A stretch of DNA of 49,116 nt from Candidatus Bathyarchaeota archaeon (lineage in GTDB: Archaea > Thermoproteota > Bathyarchaeia > TCS64 > B23). Where the stretch lies: the NCBI GenBank assembly GCA_029259285.1, contig JAPDJB010000010.1, forward strand, positions 1 to 49,116. The letters run 5' to 3'. Positions 40,595 to 48,678 of the stretch are shown in pieces (positions within the stretch are counted from its first letter, which is position 1; each line of letters begins with the position of its first letter). A program made the translations under genes and the position numbers. Under the pieces are notes generated by a model that had not been told where the DNA came from, ran no database searches, and saw nothing but the letters and a program-made list of their open reading frames with translations.

Positions 40595-40606
40595 AGTTTT
40601 AAAACT
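40595..40606 (+). promoter_or_regulatory. palindromic TATA box of the CooC-transporter operon
   Basis: AGTTTTAAAACT is a perfect 12-base palindrome with a TTTTAAAA core, centred about 27 bases before the ATG at 40627. The symmetric surround could also be bound by the adjacent Lrp-type regulator, but this is inference. Confidence 0.5.
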
Positions 40607-40626
40607 ATGTGTGAACAGTTGATGTA

Positions 40627-41355
40627 ATGAAGATACTCGTTTGCGGGAAGGGTGGGTGTGGTAAGAGCGTAATTTCAACCTTAATTGCAAAGGGGCTGGC
40701 TGCAAGAGGCAGGAAGGTCCTTGTTGTTGATGCTGATGAGTCAAACTATGGCATACACAGAAATCTTGGTGTTGAGCAGCCCAGAGACTTCATGGAGTGG
40801 CTTGGCGGGAAGGAAAAGGTAAGAGAAAAGCTGCTGAAGTTCATACAAGAGGATACGAGAATCGTTGAAGATGTGAGAATTGACATGCTGCCTGAGGACT
40901 TTGTTGAGAGGAAGAACGGTATCGCGGTGATGGCTATCGGCAAAATCCACGAGTTTGGCGAGGGCTGTGCCTGTCCGATGGGTGCTGTGGCAAGGGAGTT
41001 TCTGGAGTCCATCAAGCTTGAAGATGGCGAGGATGTTGTTGTTGACACCGATGCGGGGATAGAGCACTTTGGCAGGGGAGTTGAGGCTGGATGTGACGTT
41101 GTTGTGGTTGTTATTGAGCCCAGCTATGAGTCGATTAGACTTGCGGAGAAGATTGCCAGTATGGCCAGAAGCATCGGTAAGAGGGTTGTGAGGGTTGCGA
41201 ACAAGGTCGATGAGGAAGCTGCGGAATTGATAGAGGCCGATGCTTACGTTCCATACAGTCAGGAGATCTATCGAGCATGCCTTTTTGGAGAGGAAATTCC
41301 GCTGGTAGATGGTGCTGACAGAATCGTTGACAAAATTTTGGAGGTGGCGAAATGA
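40627..41355 (+). CDS. CooC-type P-loop ATPase (nickel insertion)
   Basis: 242 residues. The deviant Walker A GKGGCGKS is at 7-14 and a CxC pair (GCACPMG, C114/C116) is where CooC proteins bind nickel between two subunits. VVDADESNYGIH and VVVDTDAGIEHFGRG complete the MinD/CooC fold. CooC helps load nickel into carbon monoxide dehydrogenase; here it heads a metal-chelate importer operon, so it may handle the imported metal. Its stop overlaps the next ATG (ATGA). Confidence 0.88.
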   Translation: MKILVCGKGGCGKSVISTLIAKGLAARGRKVLVVDADESNYGIHRNLGVEQPRDFMEWLGGKEKVREKLLKFIQEDTRIVEDVRIDMLPEDFVERKNGIAVMAIGKIHEFGEGCACPMGAVAREFLESIKLEDGEDVVVDTDAGIEHFGRGVEAGCDVVVVVIEPSYESIRLAEKIASMARSIGKRVVRVANKVDEEAAELIEADAYVPYSQEIYRACLFGEEIPLVDGADRIVDKILEVAK

Positions 41356-42448
41356 GAAAACTGGTGGTGATCTTTGCACTCATTCTTGTTGCAGCACTTG
41401 TAGCTGGATGCGCCCAGAAGCAGGAGGAAAAAACCGAGACTGTGAAGGTGGTGGATTAGTAGGAAGGGAGGTTGAGGTGCCTGCAAAGGTCGAGAGGGTT
41501 GTTGCCATAGGTCCTGGAGCGTTGAGGCTGATTGTCTATCTCAATGCATCTGACATGGTTGTTGGGGTTGAAGACGCTGAAACCTCCTGGCCGGCGATGG
41601 GTAGGCCCTACAGAATGGCACATCCAGAGTTTGCCGAGATGAAGGTGATTGGGAAAGGTGGACCGAGTCCGACTCCTAACCCCGAGGCCATAGCTGCGGT
41701 AAAGCCGGATGTGATTTTTGCCTGTTATTTCGACAGCAGCAGGGCGAATGCACTGCAGGAGCAAACTGGTGTGCCTGTTGTGGTTTTGAGCTATGGAGAG
41801 CTGGGCAACTTCAGGGCTGAGGAGATATACGACTCCCTCAGGCTGGCGGGGAAGATCTTGGGGAAAGAGGAGAGGGCTGAGGAGATAATAAACTTCATCG
41901 AGTCGGCCTATGCCGATCTCTCCAGCAGGGTTGAAGATGTCCCTGACAGTGAGAAACCATCGGTCTTTGTTGGGGCGCTCGGTTTCAAAGGCGGGCATGG
42001 CATTGAATCCACACAGTGCAACTTCCCACCTTTCATGGCTGTGAAGGCTAAAAATGTCGCATGTGAGGCTGAGAAGAGTGGCCCCTTCTTCATAGACAAG
42101 GAGCAGCTTCTGGAGTGGGACCCGGATGTCATCTTCCTGGACGAGAACAACCTCCACTTGGTTCTCACGGATTACGAGAAGAACCCTGAGGTTTACAGAT
42201 CTTTGAAGGCCTTCAAGAACGGAGGGATCTACGGGATACTGCCATTCAACTACTACACCACCAACATAGAGACGGCAATTGCCGATGCGTACTTCATAGG
42301 CAAGGTTCTGTATCCCGATAAGTTTGCGGACATCGATCCGGCAAAGAAGGCAGATGAGATCTTCAAGTTCTTTGTCGGCAAGGAGCTCTACGCCGAGATG
42401 GCAGCGAAGTATGGCGGGTTTAAGAACATAGCAGATGCATTCACATGA
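41352..42448 (+). pseudogene. metal-chelate ABC transporter substrate-binding lipoprotein, frameshifted near its N-terminus
   Basis: ATG 41352 encodes a lipoprotein signal (MRKLVVIFALILVAALVAGC, lipobox LVAGC), a linker to VKVVD and then TAG at 41457. One base later in frame the mature protein continues as LVGREVEVPAKVERVVAIG to 42448, a BtuF/FecB-type binding fold (CYFDSSRANALQEQTGVPVVVLSYGEL, DPDVIFLDENNL, YYTTNIETAIADAYFIGK). Restoring one T at about 41456 (giving VVDLVGREV) repairs it to about 365 residues. This looks like a single-base deletion, in the genome or in the assembly. It overlaps cooC and the permease by 4 bases each. The ligand is probably a heme, corrinoid or siderophore-like chelate. 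Confidence 0.85.
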
Positions 42449-43461
42449 TCGAGTACAGCAGAAGGCTGAGAAATGCGGAGATTTTGCTGATAGCAGTACT
42501 TGTTTCTTCCTTCTTATTTGCCCTCTTCATCGGCCCCTACGATCTCACACCTAAGGAGGTCATCGATGCATTGGTGACGGGAACTCCGCCTGTAATAAGG
42601 AGCGTCCGTCTGCCGAGGATTGTGACAGCACTGCTTGTTGGAGCAAGTCTTGCAGTTAGTGGGGCTGTTATGCAGTGCATCCTCAGGAATCCATTAGCTT
42701 CTCCTTTCACCCTCGGCATATCTCAGGGGGCCGCCTTTGGGGCGGCGTTTGCAATAATCTACTTGGGGGCGGGAGTGCTGCACAGGACGGGGGAGAGCCT
42801 AACAATCCTGAACCCCTACCTCGTCCCCTTCTTTGCCTTTCTCGGCTCGCTCATAAGTGTGTTCGTTATTTTAATGCTGTCCAAGCTCAGAAATTTAAGC
42901 CCTGAGGCCATGATTCTGGCGGGAGTTGCCATGGCCTCTCTTTTCCAGGCCGCAACGATGCTGATGCAGTACTTCACGGATGATGTAAAGGTGGCATCTG
43001 TCGTTTTCTGGACTTTCGGAGATATGGGCAGAACGACATGGATGGAGATCTTTCTGATCTTCCTTGCACTCTCATTCTGCCTCCTGTACTTTATTATGAG
43101 GAGGATGGACTACAACGCATTAACTCTGGCCGATGAAACTGCCATATCCCTCGGGGTCAACCCACAGAGGGTGAGGATGGAGAGCCTTCTGCTTGCATCC
43201 TTCTTAACGGCGATATGTGTCTCCTTTACCGGTATTGTGGGGTTTATCGGACTTGTTGCCCCGCACTCGATAAGGATAGCTGTTACGGGAGATTACAGAT
43301 ACCTCATCCCTCTCAGCACTGCTTTTGGGGCAGCTTTACTGCTCATAGCGGATACCTTCGGAAGGACGATCTTGATGACGGTGGCCATCCCTGTAGGTAT
43401 AGTGACGGCCTTTATTGGAGCACCCACCTTCATATATCTTCTCCTTAGAGGCTGGAGGTGA
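42445..43461 (+). CDS. metal-chelate ABC transporter permease (FecCD/BtuC family)
   Basis: 338 residues with about ten membrane spans. Family marks: RLPRIVTALLVGASLAVSGAVMQCILRNPLASPFTLGISQGAAFGA and FTGIVGFIGLVAPHSIRI, plus LLLIADTFGRTIL near the end. It imports chelated iron, heme or cobalamin with the adjacent binding protein and ATPase. The ATG overlaps the previous stop by 4 bases. Which chelate is carried cannot be told from sequence. Confidence 0.94.
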   Translation: MIEYSRRLRNAEILLIAVLVSSFLFALFIGPYDLTPKEVIDALVTGTPPVIRSVRLPRIVTALLVGASLAVSGAVMQCILRNPLASPFTLGISQGAAFGAAFAIIYLGAGVLHRTGESLTILNPYLVPFFAFLGSLISVFVILMLSKLRNLSPEAMILAGVAMASLFQAATMLMQYFTDDVKVASVVFWTFGDMGRTTWMEIFLIFLALSFCLLYFIMRRMDYNALTLADETAISLGVNPQRVRMESLLLASFLTAICVSFTGIVGFIGLVAPHSIRIAVTGDYRYLIPLSTAFGAALLLIADTFGRTILMTVAIPVGIVTAFIGAPTFIYLLLRGWR

Positions 43462-43465
43462 TCGC

Positions 43466-44209
43466 ATGTCAATCACTGTTAAAGGTTTGAGTTTTTCCTA
43501 CAACTCGAAACCCGTCTTGAAAAATCTGAGTTTCGATGTCAGGGCTGGAGAAGTTGTGTTTATTGTTGGACCAAATGGCAGCGGGAAGACGACCCTTTTA
43601 AAGTGCATCGCAGGGATACTGAAGCCAAGAGGGGCAGTATTAGTCGAGGGATTAAATCTTTCGGGCAAGGATCTGGCAAAAAGACTTGCATACGTCCCTC
43701 AGAGAAGTGACGTGGCATTCTTAACGGTTTTTGACATCATACTTCTCGGAAGGAAGCCGCACATGGGGTTTAGGCCGGGAAAGGAGGACTATGAAGTCGT
43801 GAGGGAGGTTATCACCCTGATGGACCTTGACGAACTTGCCTTCAGAAGGGTGGATGAGCTGAGTGGGGGAGAAGTGCAGAAGGTCATGATAGCCCGTGCC
43901 CTTGCACAGAAGCCGAGGATACTGCTGCTTGACGAGCCAACGAACAACCTGGATGTGAGAAACCAGATAGAGATAATGAGGCTGATCAGAAAAATTGCAA
44001 AGGAGAGCGGCATATCAGTGGTATCGACAATGCACGACCTAAATCTTGCATCACTTTATGCGGACAGGATTCTGATGCTGAAAGATGGGGAAATATTTGC
44101 CGAAGGTGGTCTGGAGGTCCTGACCAAGGAGAACATCAGGGCTGTGTACGGCATAGATGTGGAGGTTGTGCGGTTTAATGGGAAGGCTGTGATCCTGCCG
44201 GGTGAATGA
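43466..44209 (+). CDS. metal-chelate ABC transporter ATP-binding protein
   Basis: 247 residues from ATG 43466, which has GGAGGTG 6 bases before it; the open frame runs further upstream but only through the permease gene. Walker A GPNGSGKTT (35-43), AYVPQRSDVAFLTVFDIILLGRKPHMG (FecE/BtuD Q-loop), signature LSGGEVQKVMIARAL, Walker B ILLLDEPTNNLD. It energises the FecCD-type permease. Four bases separate it from the permease and the methyltransferase follows without a gap. Confidence 0.95.
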   Translation: MSITVKGLSFSYNSKPVLKNLSFDVRAGEVVFIVGPNGSGKTTLLKCIAGILKPRGAVLVEGLNLSGKDLAKRLAYVPQRSDVAFLTVFDIILLGRKPHMGFRPGKEDYEVVREVITLMDLDELAFRRVDELSGGEVQKVMIARALAQKPRILLLDEPTNNLDVRNQIEIMRLIRKIAKESGISVVSTMHDLNLASLYADRILMLKDGEIFAEGGLEVLTKENIRAVYGIDVEVVRFNGKAVILPGE

Positions 44210-44210
44210 A

Positions 44211-45203
44211 ATGCTGGAGATCCCGGAACTGGCAGAGGAATTCGAGGAGATGATCAAAAGCTGGGGTGATGGGTTCAGAAAGATGCAGCTTTTGAGAGCG
44301 GCGATAAACCTGGGGCTGTTTGACAGGCTGAAAGAACCGAAGACTCCCAAAGAGCTGGAAATTGGAGATGAGAAGCTCACACGGATTGTACTTGAATGCT
44401 TGGCAACATTGGGCCTTGTTGAGAAGAGAGATGGCAGGTACACTCTGTCCAAGATCTCTGAAATCTTCCTGACCTCCGACTCACCCTACTCTCAGCTCAG
44501 GTGCTTGGACAAGCTCTTCTCAGATCTCGAAATGTGGACGGAGCTTGAGAGCATACTGAAAAAAGGCCCGATAAAGGTTGAAAGGGGCAAATTCTTCTCA
44601 GAATCTGTGATACACTCTATGGCCCAGCATGCACTTTTGGGTGAGCTCCAAAAAACTGTTGAAATTGTTTACGAGTACATTAAGACGGCAGAGCGTCTGC
44701 TGGATCTTGGGGGAGGGCACGGCCTGTACTCGATTGCCTTTACAAAGGTAAATCCCAGGCTTACAGCAGTTGTGTTTGACCTTCCGGAGGTTGTTGAAAA
44801 GGCGAGAGAGTACGTGCAGAGACACTCTGCCAGCAGAGTGGAATTTGTTGCGGGAGACTTCTTCGTCGATGATATCGGTGCTGGATACGATGTGGTGTTC
44901 TCGTCCTACAACCCGAGCGGTAAGAGCGTGTGGATGATCGACAAGATACGGAAGGCTCTAAATCCTGGCGGGATTTACATCAACAAGCAGTACTTCAAAA
45001 GCAACAGCAGGGGTATAGATCTCTGCGATCTTGAGTGGAACCTCTGGTGCTTTGGTGAAGTTGAGAAGGCTGAGAAAAAGTATACCTTCAGGAAGGATCT
45101 GGATATTGATGGATACATCAGAGAGCTTCTCAAAAGGGGCTTTGAAGTCCTCAAGGTTCTCGATTTTGGAGAAGTAAATATGATCGTTGCAAGGAAAAAG
45201 TAA
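44211..45203 (+). CDS. SAM-dependent methyltransferase (O-methyltransferase fold) of the metal-chelate operon
   Basis: 330 residues from ATG 44211 (GTG 44202 is in frame). An N-terminal dimerisation winged helix (KMQLLRAAINLGLFDRLKEPKTPKELE...LTRIVLECLATLGLVEKRDGRYTLS) is followed by a SAM domain: LLDLGGGHGLYSIAFT near 160, AVVFDLPEVVEKAREYV, VEFVAGDFFVDDIG and ALNPGGIYINKQYF. It matches plant-type and bacterial small-molecule O-methyltransferases. Position directly after the importer genes suggests it modifies the imported chelate, or makes one; no direct proof. It overlaps or abuts the ATPase gene. Confidence 0.86.
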   Translation: MLEIPELAEEFEEMIKSWGDGFRKMQLLRAAINLGLFDRLKEPKTPKELEIGDEKLTRIVLECLATLGLVEKRDGRYTLSKISEIFLTSDSPYSQLRCLDKLFSDLEMWTELESILKKGPIKVERGKFFSESVIHSMAQHALLGELQKTVEIVYEYIKTAERLLDLGGGHGLYSIAFTKVNPRLTAVVFDLPEVVEKAREYVQRHSASRVEFVAGDFFVDDIGAGYDVVFSSYNPSGKSVWMIDKIRKALNPGGIYINKQYFKSNSRGIDLCDLEWNLWCFGEVEKAEKKYTFRKDLDIDGYIRELLKRGFEVLKVLDFGEVNMIVARKK

Positions 45204-45229
45204 ATAACAGCCCCTCCCCAGTATGGCAG

Positions 45230-46219
45230 ATGCAGGATTTCAAGAAGCTCCCAACTGTCTTGACAGCTGAGGAGCTTATAGATAAAATCTTCAGACGTGC
45301 AGGGAAAGTCGAGGGTAGAAATCCGAAAGAGAGGGCTATAAACAAGCTTTCCACGATATCCAACGTCTCGAAGGACTACTTAAGGAAGATCGTCGAGGCC
45401 CATCCGAGCTACGATTCACTGCCGGACTTTTACCGCGAGATGGTGGATGTCGTTGTTGGGATTCGAAACCTCAAGAAGGCCCTTGCAGCTCTTAAATGGG
45501 CGGATGGTATGATTCAGAAAATCGTCAGCAAAAGCATAAGAGATGTGAAGAGTGGTAAGAACCCGGCAAGTGTTCTAAGATCCACGTACGGAAGAGTTGC
45601 CTCGGTCATAGAGCAGATCGATGAAGAGCTGAGGTTCCTCAACGATGCAAAAAACAGGATGAGGGAGATACCCGTTCTGCTCGACTTGCCCACACTGGTT
45701 GTTGCTGGTTACCCCAATGTTGGGAAGTCCTCTCTCGTGGCCAGAATTTCGACAGTTAAGCCCGAGGTTGCCAGCTACCCCTTCACGACCAAAAAGGTAA
45801 ATTTGGGCTTTGCAGAAATTGGTGGGAAGAGGGTTCAGATCATAGACACTCCCGGACTGCTTGACAGACCCCTCAGCAAGCGAAACGCCATAGAGAGGAG
45901 GGCAGTTCTGTGCTTAAAGCACTTGGCCGATGCCGTCATTTTCGTGATAGATCCGACAGAAACGTGTGGCTATCCTGTGGAGAGGCAGATTGCCCTGCTT
46001 GAAGAAATCAGGACCTACTTCCATCTGCCCGTGCTGGAGGTTTACAGCAAGGCAGACATGCACGATAGAAGGGACAAGCCGGCATACTCAGCCATAACTG
46101 GAGAGGGGATTGATGCCGTGCTTGAGGAAATAGAAAAAATGTTAAAAAAGATTTACTCGCAGACGTCCACAGTTATGGCGCCCTCAGGGCAAACCTCTAC
46201 ACAGGAGCAGCACTCCTGA
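45230..46219 (+). CDS. NOG1-like GTPase (ribosome biogenesis)
   Basis: 329 residues. The N-terminal NOG1 helical bundle (FKKLPTVLTAEELIDKIFRRAGKVEGR..., HPSYDSLPDFYREMVDVVVG) precedes the GTPase domain. G1 is GYPNVGKSS (about 160-168), then FTTKKVNLGF, DTPGLLDRP (G3), YSKADMHD (the NKxD variant SKAD) and SAITGEG (G5). Archaeal NOG1 is linked to large-subunit assembly. The last 20 residues (YSQTSTVMAPSGQTSTQEQHS) are antisense to the ferredoxin gene, so the natural stop has probably been replaced by read-through; the overlap is 67 bases. Confidence 0.9.
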   Translation: MQDFKKLPTVLTAEELIDKIFRRAGKVEGRNPKERAINKLSTISNVSKDYLRKIVEAHPSYDSLPDFYREMVDVVVGIRNLKKALAALKWADGMIQKIVSKSIRDVKSGKNPASVLRSTYGRVASVIEQIDEELRFLNDAKNRMREIPVLLDLPTLVVAGYPNVGKSSLVARISTVKPEVASYPFTTKKVNLGFAEIGGKRVQIIDTPGLLDRPLSKRNAIERRAVLCLKHLADAVIFVIDPTETCGYPVERQIALLEEIRTYFHLPVLEVYSKADMHDRRDKPAYSAITGEGIDAVLEEIEKMLKKIYSQTSTVMAPSGQTSTQEQHS

Positions 46220-46344
46220 CATTCATCAGGGTTTGCCGGATAGCTCTTTCCGTCGTCGTTGAACTCAAAAACTCCTCCAGGGCAGACAGAAATGCACTCT
46301 CCACATCCACTGCATTTGTCCTGATCCACCGTTATTTCAGCCAT
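46153..46344 (-). CDS. 2[4Fe-4S] ferredoxin
   Basis: 63 residues. Two classical clusters: CSGCGECISVCP and CQECCSCVEVCP. It begins MAEITVDQDKC. As the last gene of the dsrA-dsrB-dsrD-DUF483 string it is the likely electron carrier or a partner of sulfite reductase; this is inference from position. It overlaps the C-terminus of the convergent NOG1-like gene by 67 bases. The ATG at 46344 is 45 bases from the DUF483 stop. Confidence 0.95.
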   Translation of the reverse strand: MAEITVDQDKCSGCGECISVCPGGVFEFNDDGKSYPANPDECQECCSCVEVCPEGAITVDVCE

Positions 46345-46389
46345 TTAGCATCACCTCCAAGAGTCAATTTTCTGGTAGGAGGGAAGTAT

Positions 46390-47286
46390 TTAATTTTTTT
46401 GATTTTCCCTGTTTTCGAAAAAACTGTCAGCCATTCTGCGAATGAAGAGATTGGTGAATGCCGTTAGATTCGTAATGTGAGGCTGGACGGTTTTAATTAG
46501 CTCCAGTTTTTTGCTTTCGATACCAGAATAAAATGGTCTGATTCTTTCTGAAAACTCACCCTTCCCTTTCGACGCTTTGTAGCCTGTAACTATTGCATGA
46601 AGGGCGTTGATCATGCACCAGATTCTGAACAGATCCCTCATATCGCCAAGCCAGTGCTCAACCTTTCTTCCAACTTCTGCAGCTTTTCTGCACCCAATAC
46701 TGCAGGGATAGAATCCAGAGGTGAAGAATTGCGGCAGGGAAATAACTTCTGACTTTACAAAGGCGTCAAGAACGTCATCGAACAGTCCGCTCTCTATGCC
46801 CTCCAGTATCACCCTGCTCTCAGCAGGGAGGGAGGATTTATCTCTCTTGCTTCTAATGTAGCTTTCAGTGCAGCATTCCGGATATCCGAGCATTTTGCCC
46901 TCGATCCTTACCAGCCGTTCTCTTGCCTCTTCAAAGTCCACTGATCTATTCAAAGCTCTCATTTCAATTTCCCTCATCACATCGAACTCTCTCTCGCAGT
47001 CTCTGTGAACAAAAAACTGAATGTCAGGTGAGATCGTGGGCTTGCTTAAAATCCTGTTGATAAAAGCTATGTAAGGGTGAACCTTCAGCCCGCCGTTTAC
47101 AACCATCCTGTACTCTCTTGTGTTTTTCAGATGTTCAAGGATCTTGCTCTCGACTCTTTCCACGTTATTTGCCCTCAGCTCTTGTAAAACAAACTGCGAA
47201 GTAAATACCTGCTGGGGAAGCACACATTTAGCCACACCGCACTTTACTCTGGAGATCTCAAAAAACAGAACGGGATTTTCAAGCAT
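46390..47286 (-). CDS. DUF483-family protein in the dsr locus
   Basis: 298 residues. The archaeal DUF483 family shows KMLGYPECCTESYIRSK with the GYPxCC motif, and further Cys in SGFYPCSIGCRKAAEVGRKV. The several Cys and His residues could bind metal or a cluster. The function is unknown. From memory, the same gene lies beside dsrD in Archaeoglobus fulgidus; its fixed position between dsrD (18 bases upstream) and ferredoxin suggests a role with sulfite reduction or siroheme-linked metal handling, unproven. Confidence 0.75.
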   Translation of the reverse strand: MLENPVLFFEISRVKCGVAKCVLPQQVFTSQFVLQELRANNVERVESKILEHLKNTREYRMVVNGGLKVHPYIAFINRILSKPTISPDIQFFVHRDCEREFDVMREIEMRALNRSVDFEEARERLVRIEGKMLGYPECCTESYIRSKRDKSSLPAESRVILEGIESGLFDDVLDAFVKSEVISLPQFFTSGFYPCSIGCRKAAEVGRKVEHWLGDMRDLFRIWCMINALHAIVTGYKASKGKGEFSERIRPFYSGIESKKLELIKTVQPHITNLTAFTNLFIRRMADSFFENRENQKN

Positions 47287-47304
47287 AAAATAAAGAAAAA
47301 ACGT

Positions 47305-47538
47305 TTAACCTTCAGCCCTCTTCTTTTCAAGCTCCTCGATATGCTCCTTTGTCGAAACGTAGGTTGTGGAGCCAGAGGACCAGTATCCGGCTACACCCTC
47401 CTCAATAAGATCCTGCACGATCTTTCTTACAACCTTCTTGTCCATCTTCAGTATCTTTGCCAGTTCGGGTATTTTCCATGTCTTCTTTCCAAGCTGGCTA
47501 AGAACCTTCTGCTTGTCCTCCTCAGTATATTCCACCAT
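47305..47538 (-). CDS. dsrD: DsrD, allosteric activator of dissimilatory sulfite reductase
   Basis: 77 residues, normal length. A single winged helix: KKTWKIPELAKILKMDKKVVRKIVQDLIEEGVAGYWSSGSTTYVS. DsrD activates DsrAB in sulfate and sulfite reducers and is generally absent from sulfur oxidisers, so a reductive direction is implied. It lies 42 bases after dsrB; that gap holds a CTTATAAA element and a TTTTTT run, so dsrD may also have its own promoter. Confidence 0.95.
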   Translation of the reverse strand: MVEYTEEDKQKVLSQLGKKTWKIPELAKILKMDKKVVRKIVQDLIEEGVAGYWSSGSTTYVSTKEHIEELEKKRAEG

Positions 47539-47580
47539 TTTAGGTCACCTTAAAAAATTTTGAAAGAGTGTTTATAAGCT

Positions 47581-48678
47581 CTACCATCTGAACTGGGTTG
47601 TTGCTCTGAACTCGCTGTAGAAGTACGGCGTGATTCTGTAGTCGTCGATCAGGTGGGCAGTGAACTCAAGTCCGGTGAGTTCGAAGAACCTCTCCCAGCC
47701 GATCCTGTCAACCCACTCGATCAGTCTCTCGTGCTTGTTCGCATTGGCAGCCCAGGTCTCAAGAATTGTCTTGATGTACTTGACGAGTGTTGGCCACCTT
47801 GGCGGCTCGTTCGGTACCCACGGAACCACGACCTTTGAAAGCTCTGGCACACGGCGAGCATCTGAAACTTTACCTCCGACAAGGATTGCTGCTCCATCGT
47901 TTTCAGGATCGAACAGCGGCATTCCGGGGCACATTGTGTAGCAGTTGCCGCAGTACATGCACTTCTCAACATCGACCTTGATGGTCTTGTTCTTCATATC
48001 CGGCTTCAAAGCTCCAGTGGGACATGCTGCAACTGTTGACGGGATCTCACATGTTCTTCTCACGGCATCATCGTCAACGAGCGGTGGGGTTCTGTGAATA
48101 CCGACAATTGAGATGTCTGAAGCGTGAACAGCTCCGCACATGTTCGCACAGCATGCAAGGCTGATCCTGCACATCGCAGGTAGCTTGTGGTCTGTGAAGT
48201 AGTCGTAGAGTTCGTCCATGATTGACTTGACTATACCAGATGCGTCGATAGCTGGGGTGTGGCAGTGGACCCATCCCTGGGTGTGGACGATGTTTGTAAG
48301 GCCGTATTCTCCCTTACTGGCATCCCATGTACCACCGCACGGGAAGCCAACCCTCTCCCGCACTTCGTTTATCAGCTCGTCGATCTTGCTCTCATCGGTT
48401 ACGAAGAACTCAACGTTGTTTCTGCTCGTCCATCTCAGGTATCCATCAGAGTACTTGTCCGCAATATCACACAGCTCTTTCACGGTGTAGATGCTAACAA
48501 GTCTTGGAGTTCCGAATCTCACGACATAGATGACGTCTCCACTCTCCGCAACTCTCTTGATGACTCCTGGCTTCACAACTTCGTGGTACTTCCACTTTCC
48601 ATAGTTCTTCGCTATTACGGGATGAAGCAGGTCTCTAAAATATGGTGGTCCGAAATCCGTCTTAATATCGCCAAACAT
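47581..48678 (-). CDS. dsrB: dissimilatory sulfite reductase beta subunit
   Basis: 365 residues. DsrAB reduces sulfite using siroheme coupled to a [4Fe-4S] cluster. The coupled-cluster/siroheme region is MCRISLACCANMCGAVHASDISIVG, and the inserted ferredoxin domain is VDVEKCMYCGNCYTMCPGMPL. YLRWTSRNNVEFFV and GGTWDASKGEYGLTNIVHTQGWVHCHTP are substrate-side blocks of the beta subunit. The length and sequence look like the Archaeoglobus type. The ATG at 48678 directly follows the dsrA stop codon (no gap), so the subunits are translated together. Confidence 0.97.
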   Translation of the reverse strand: MFGDIKTDFGPPYFRDLLHPVIAKNYGKWKYHEVVKPGVIKRVAESGDVIYVVRFGTPRLVSIYTVKELCDIADKYSDGYLRWTSRNNVEFFVTDESKIDELINEVRERVGFPCGGTWDASKGEYGLTNIVHTQGWVHCHTPAIDASGIVKSIMDELYDYFTDHKLPAMCRISLACCANMCGAVHASDISIVGIHRTPPLVDDDAVRRTCEIPSTVAACPTGALKPDMKNKTIKVDVEKCMYCGNCYTMCPGMPLFDPENDGAAILVGGKVSDARRVPELSKVVVPWVPNEPPRWPTLVKYIKTILETWAANANKHERLIEWVDRIGWERFFELTGLEFTAHLIDDYRITPYFYSEFRATTQFRW

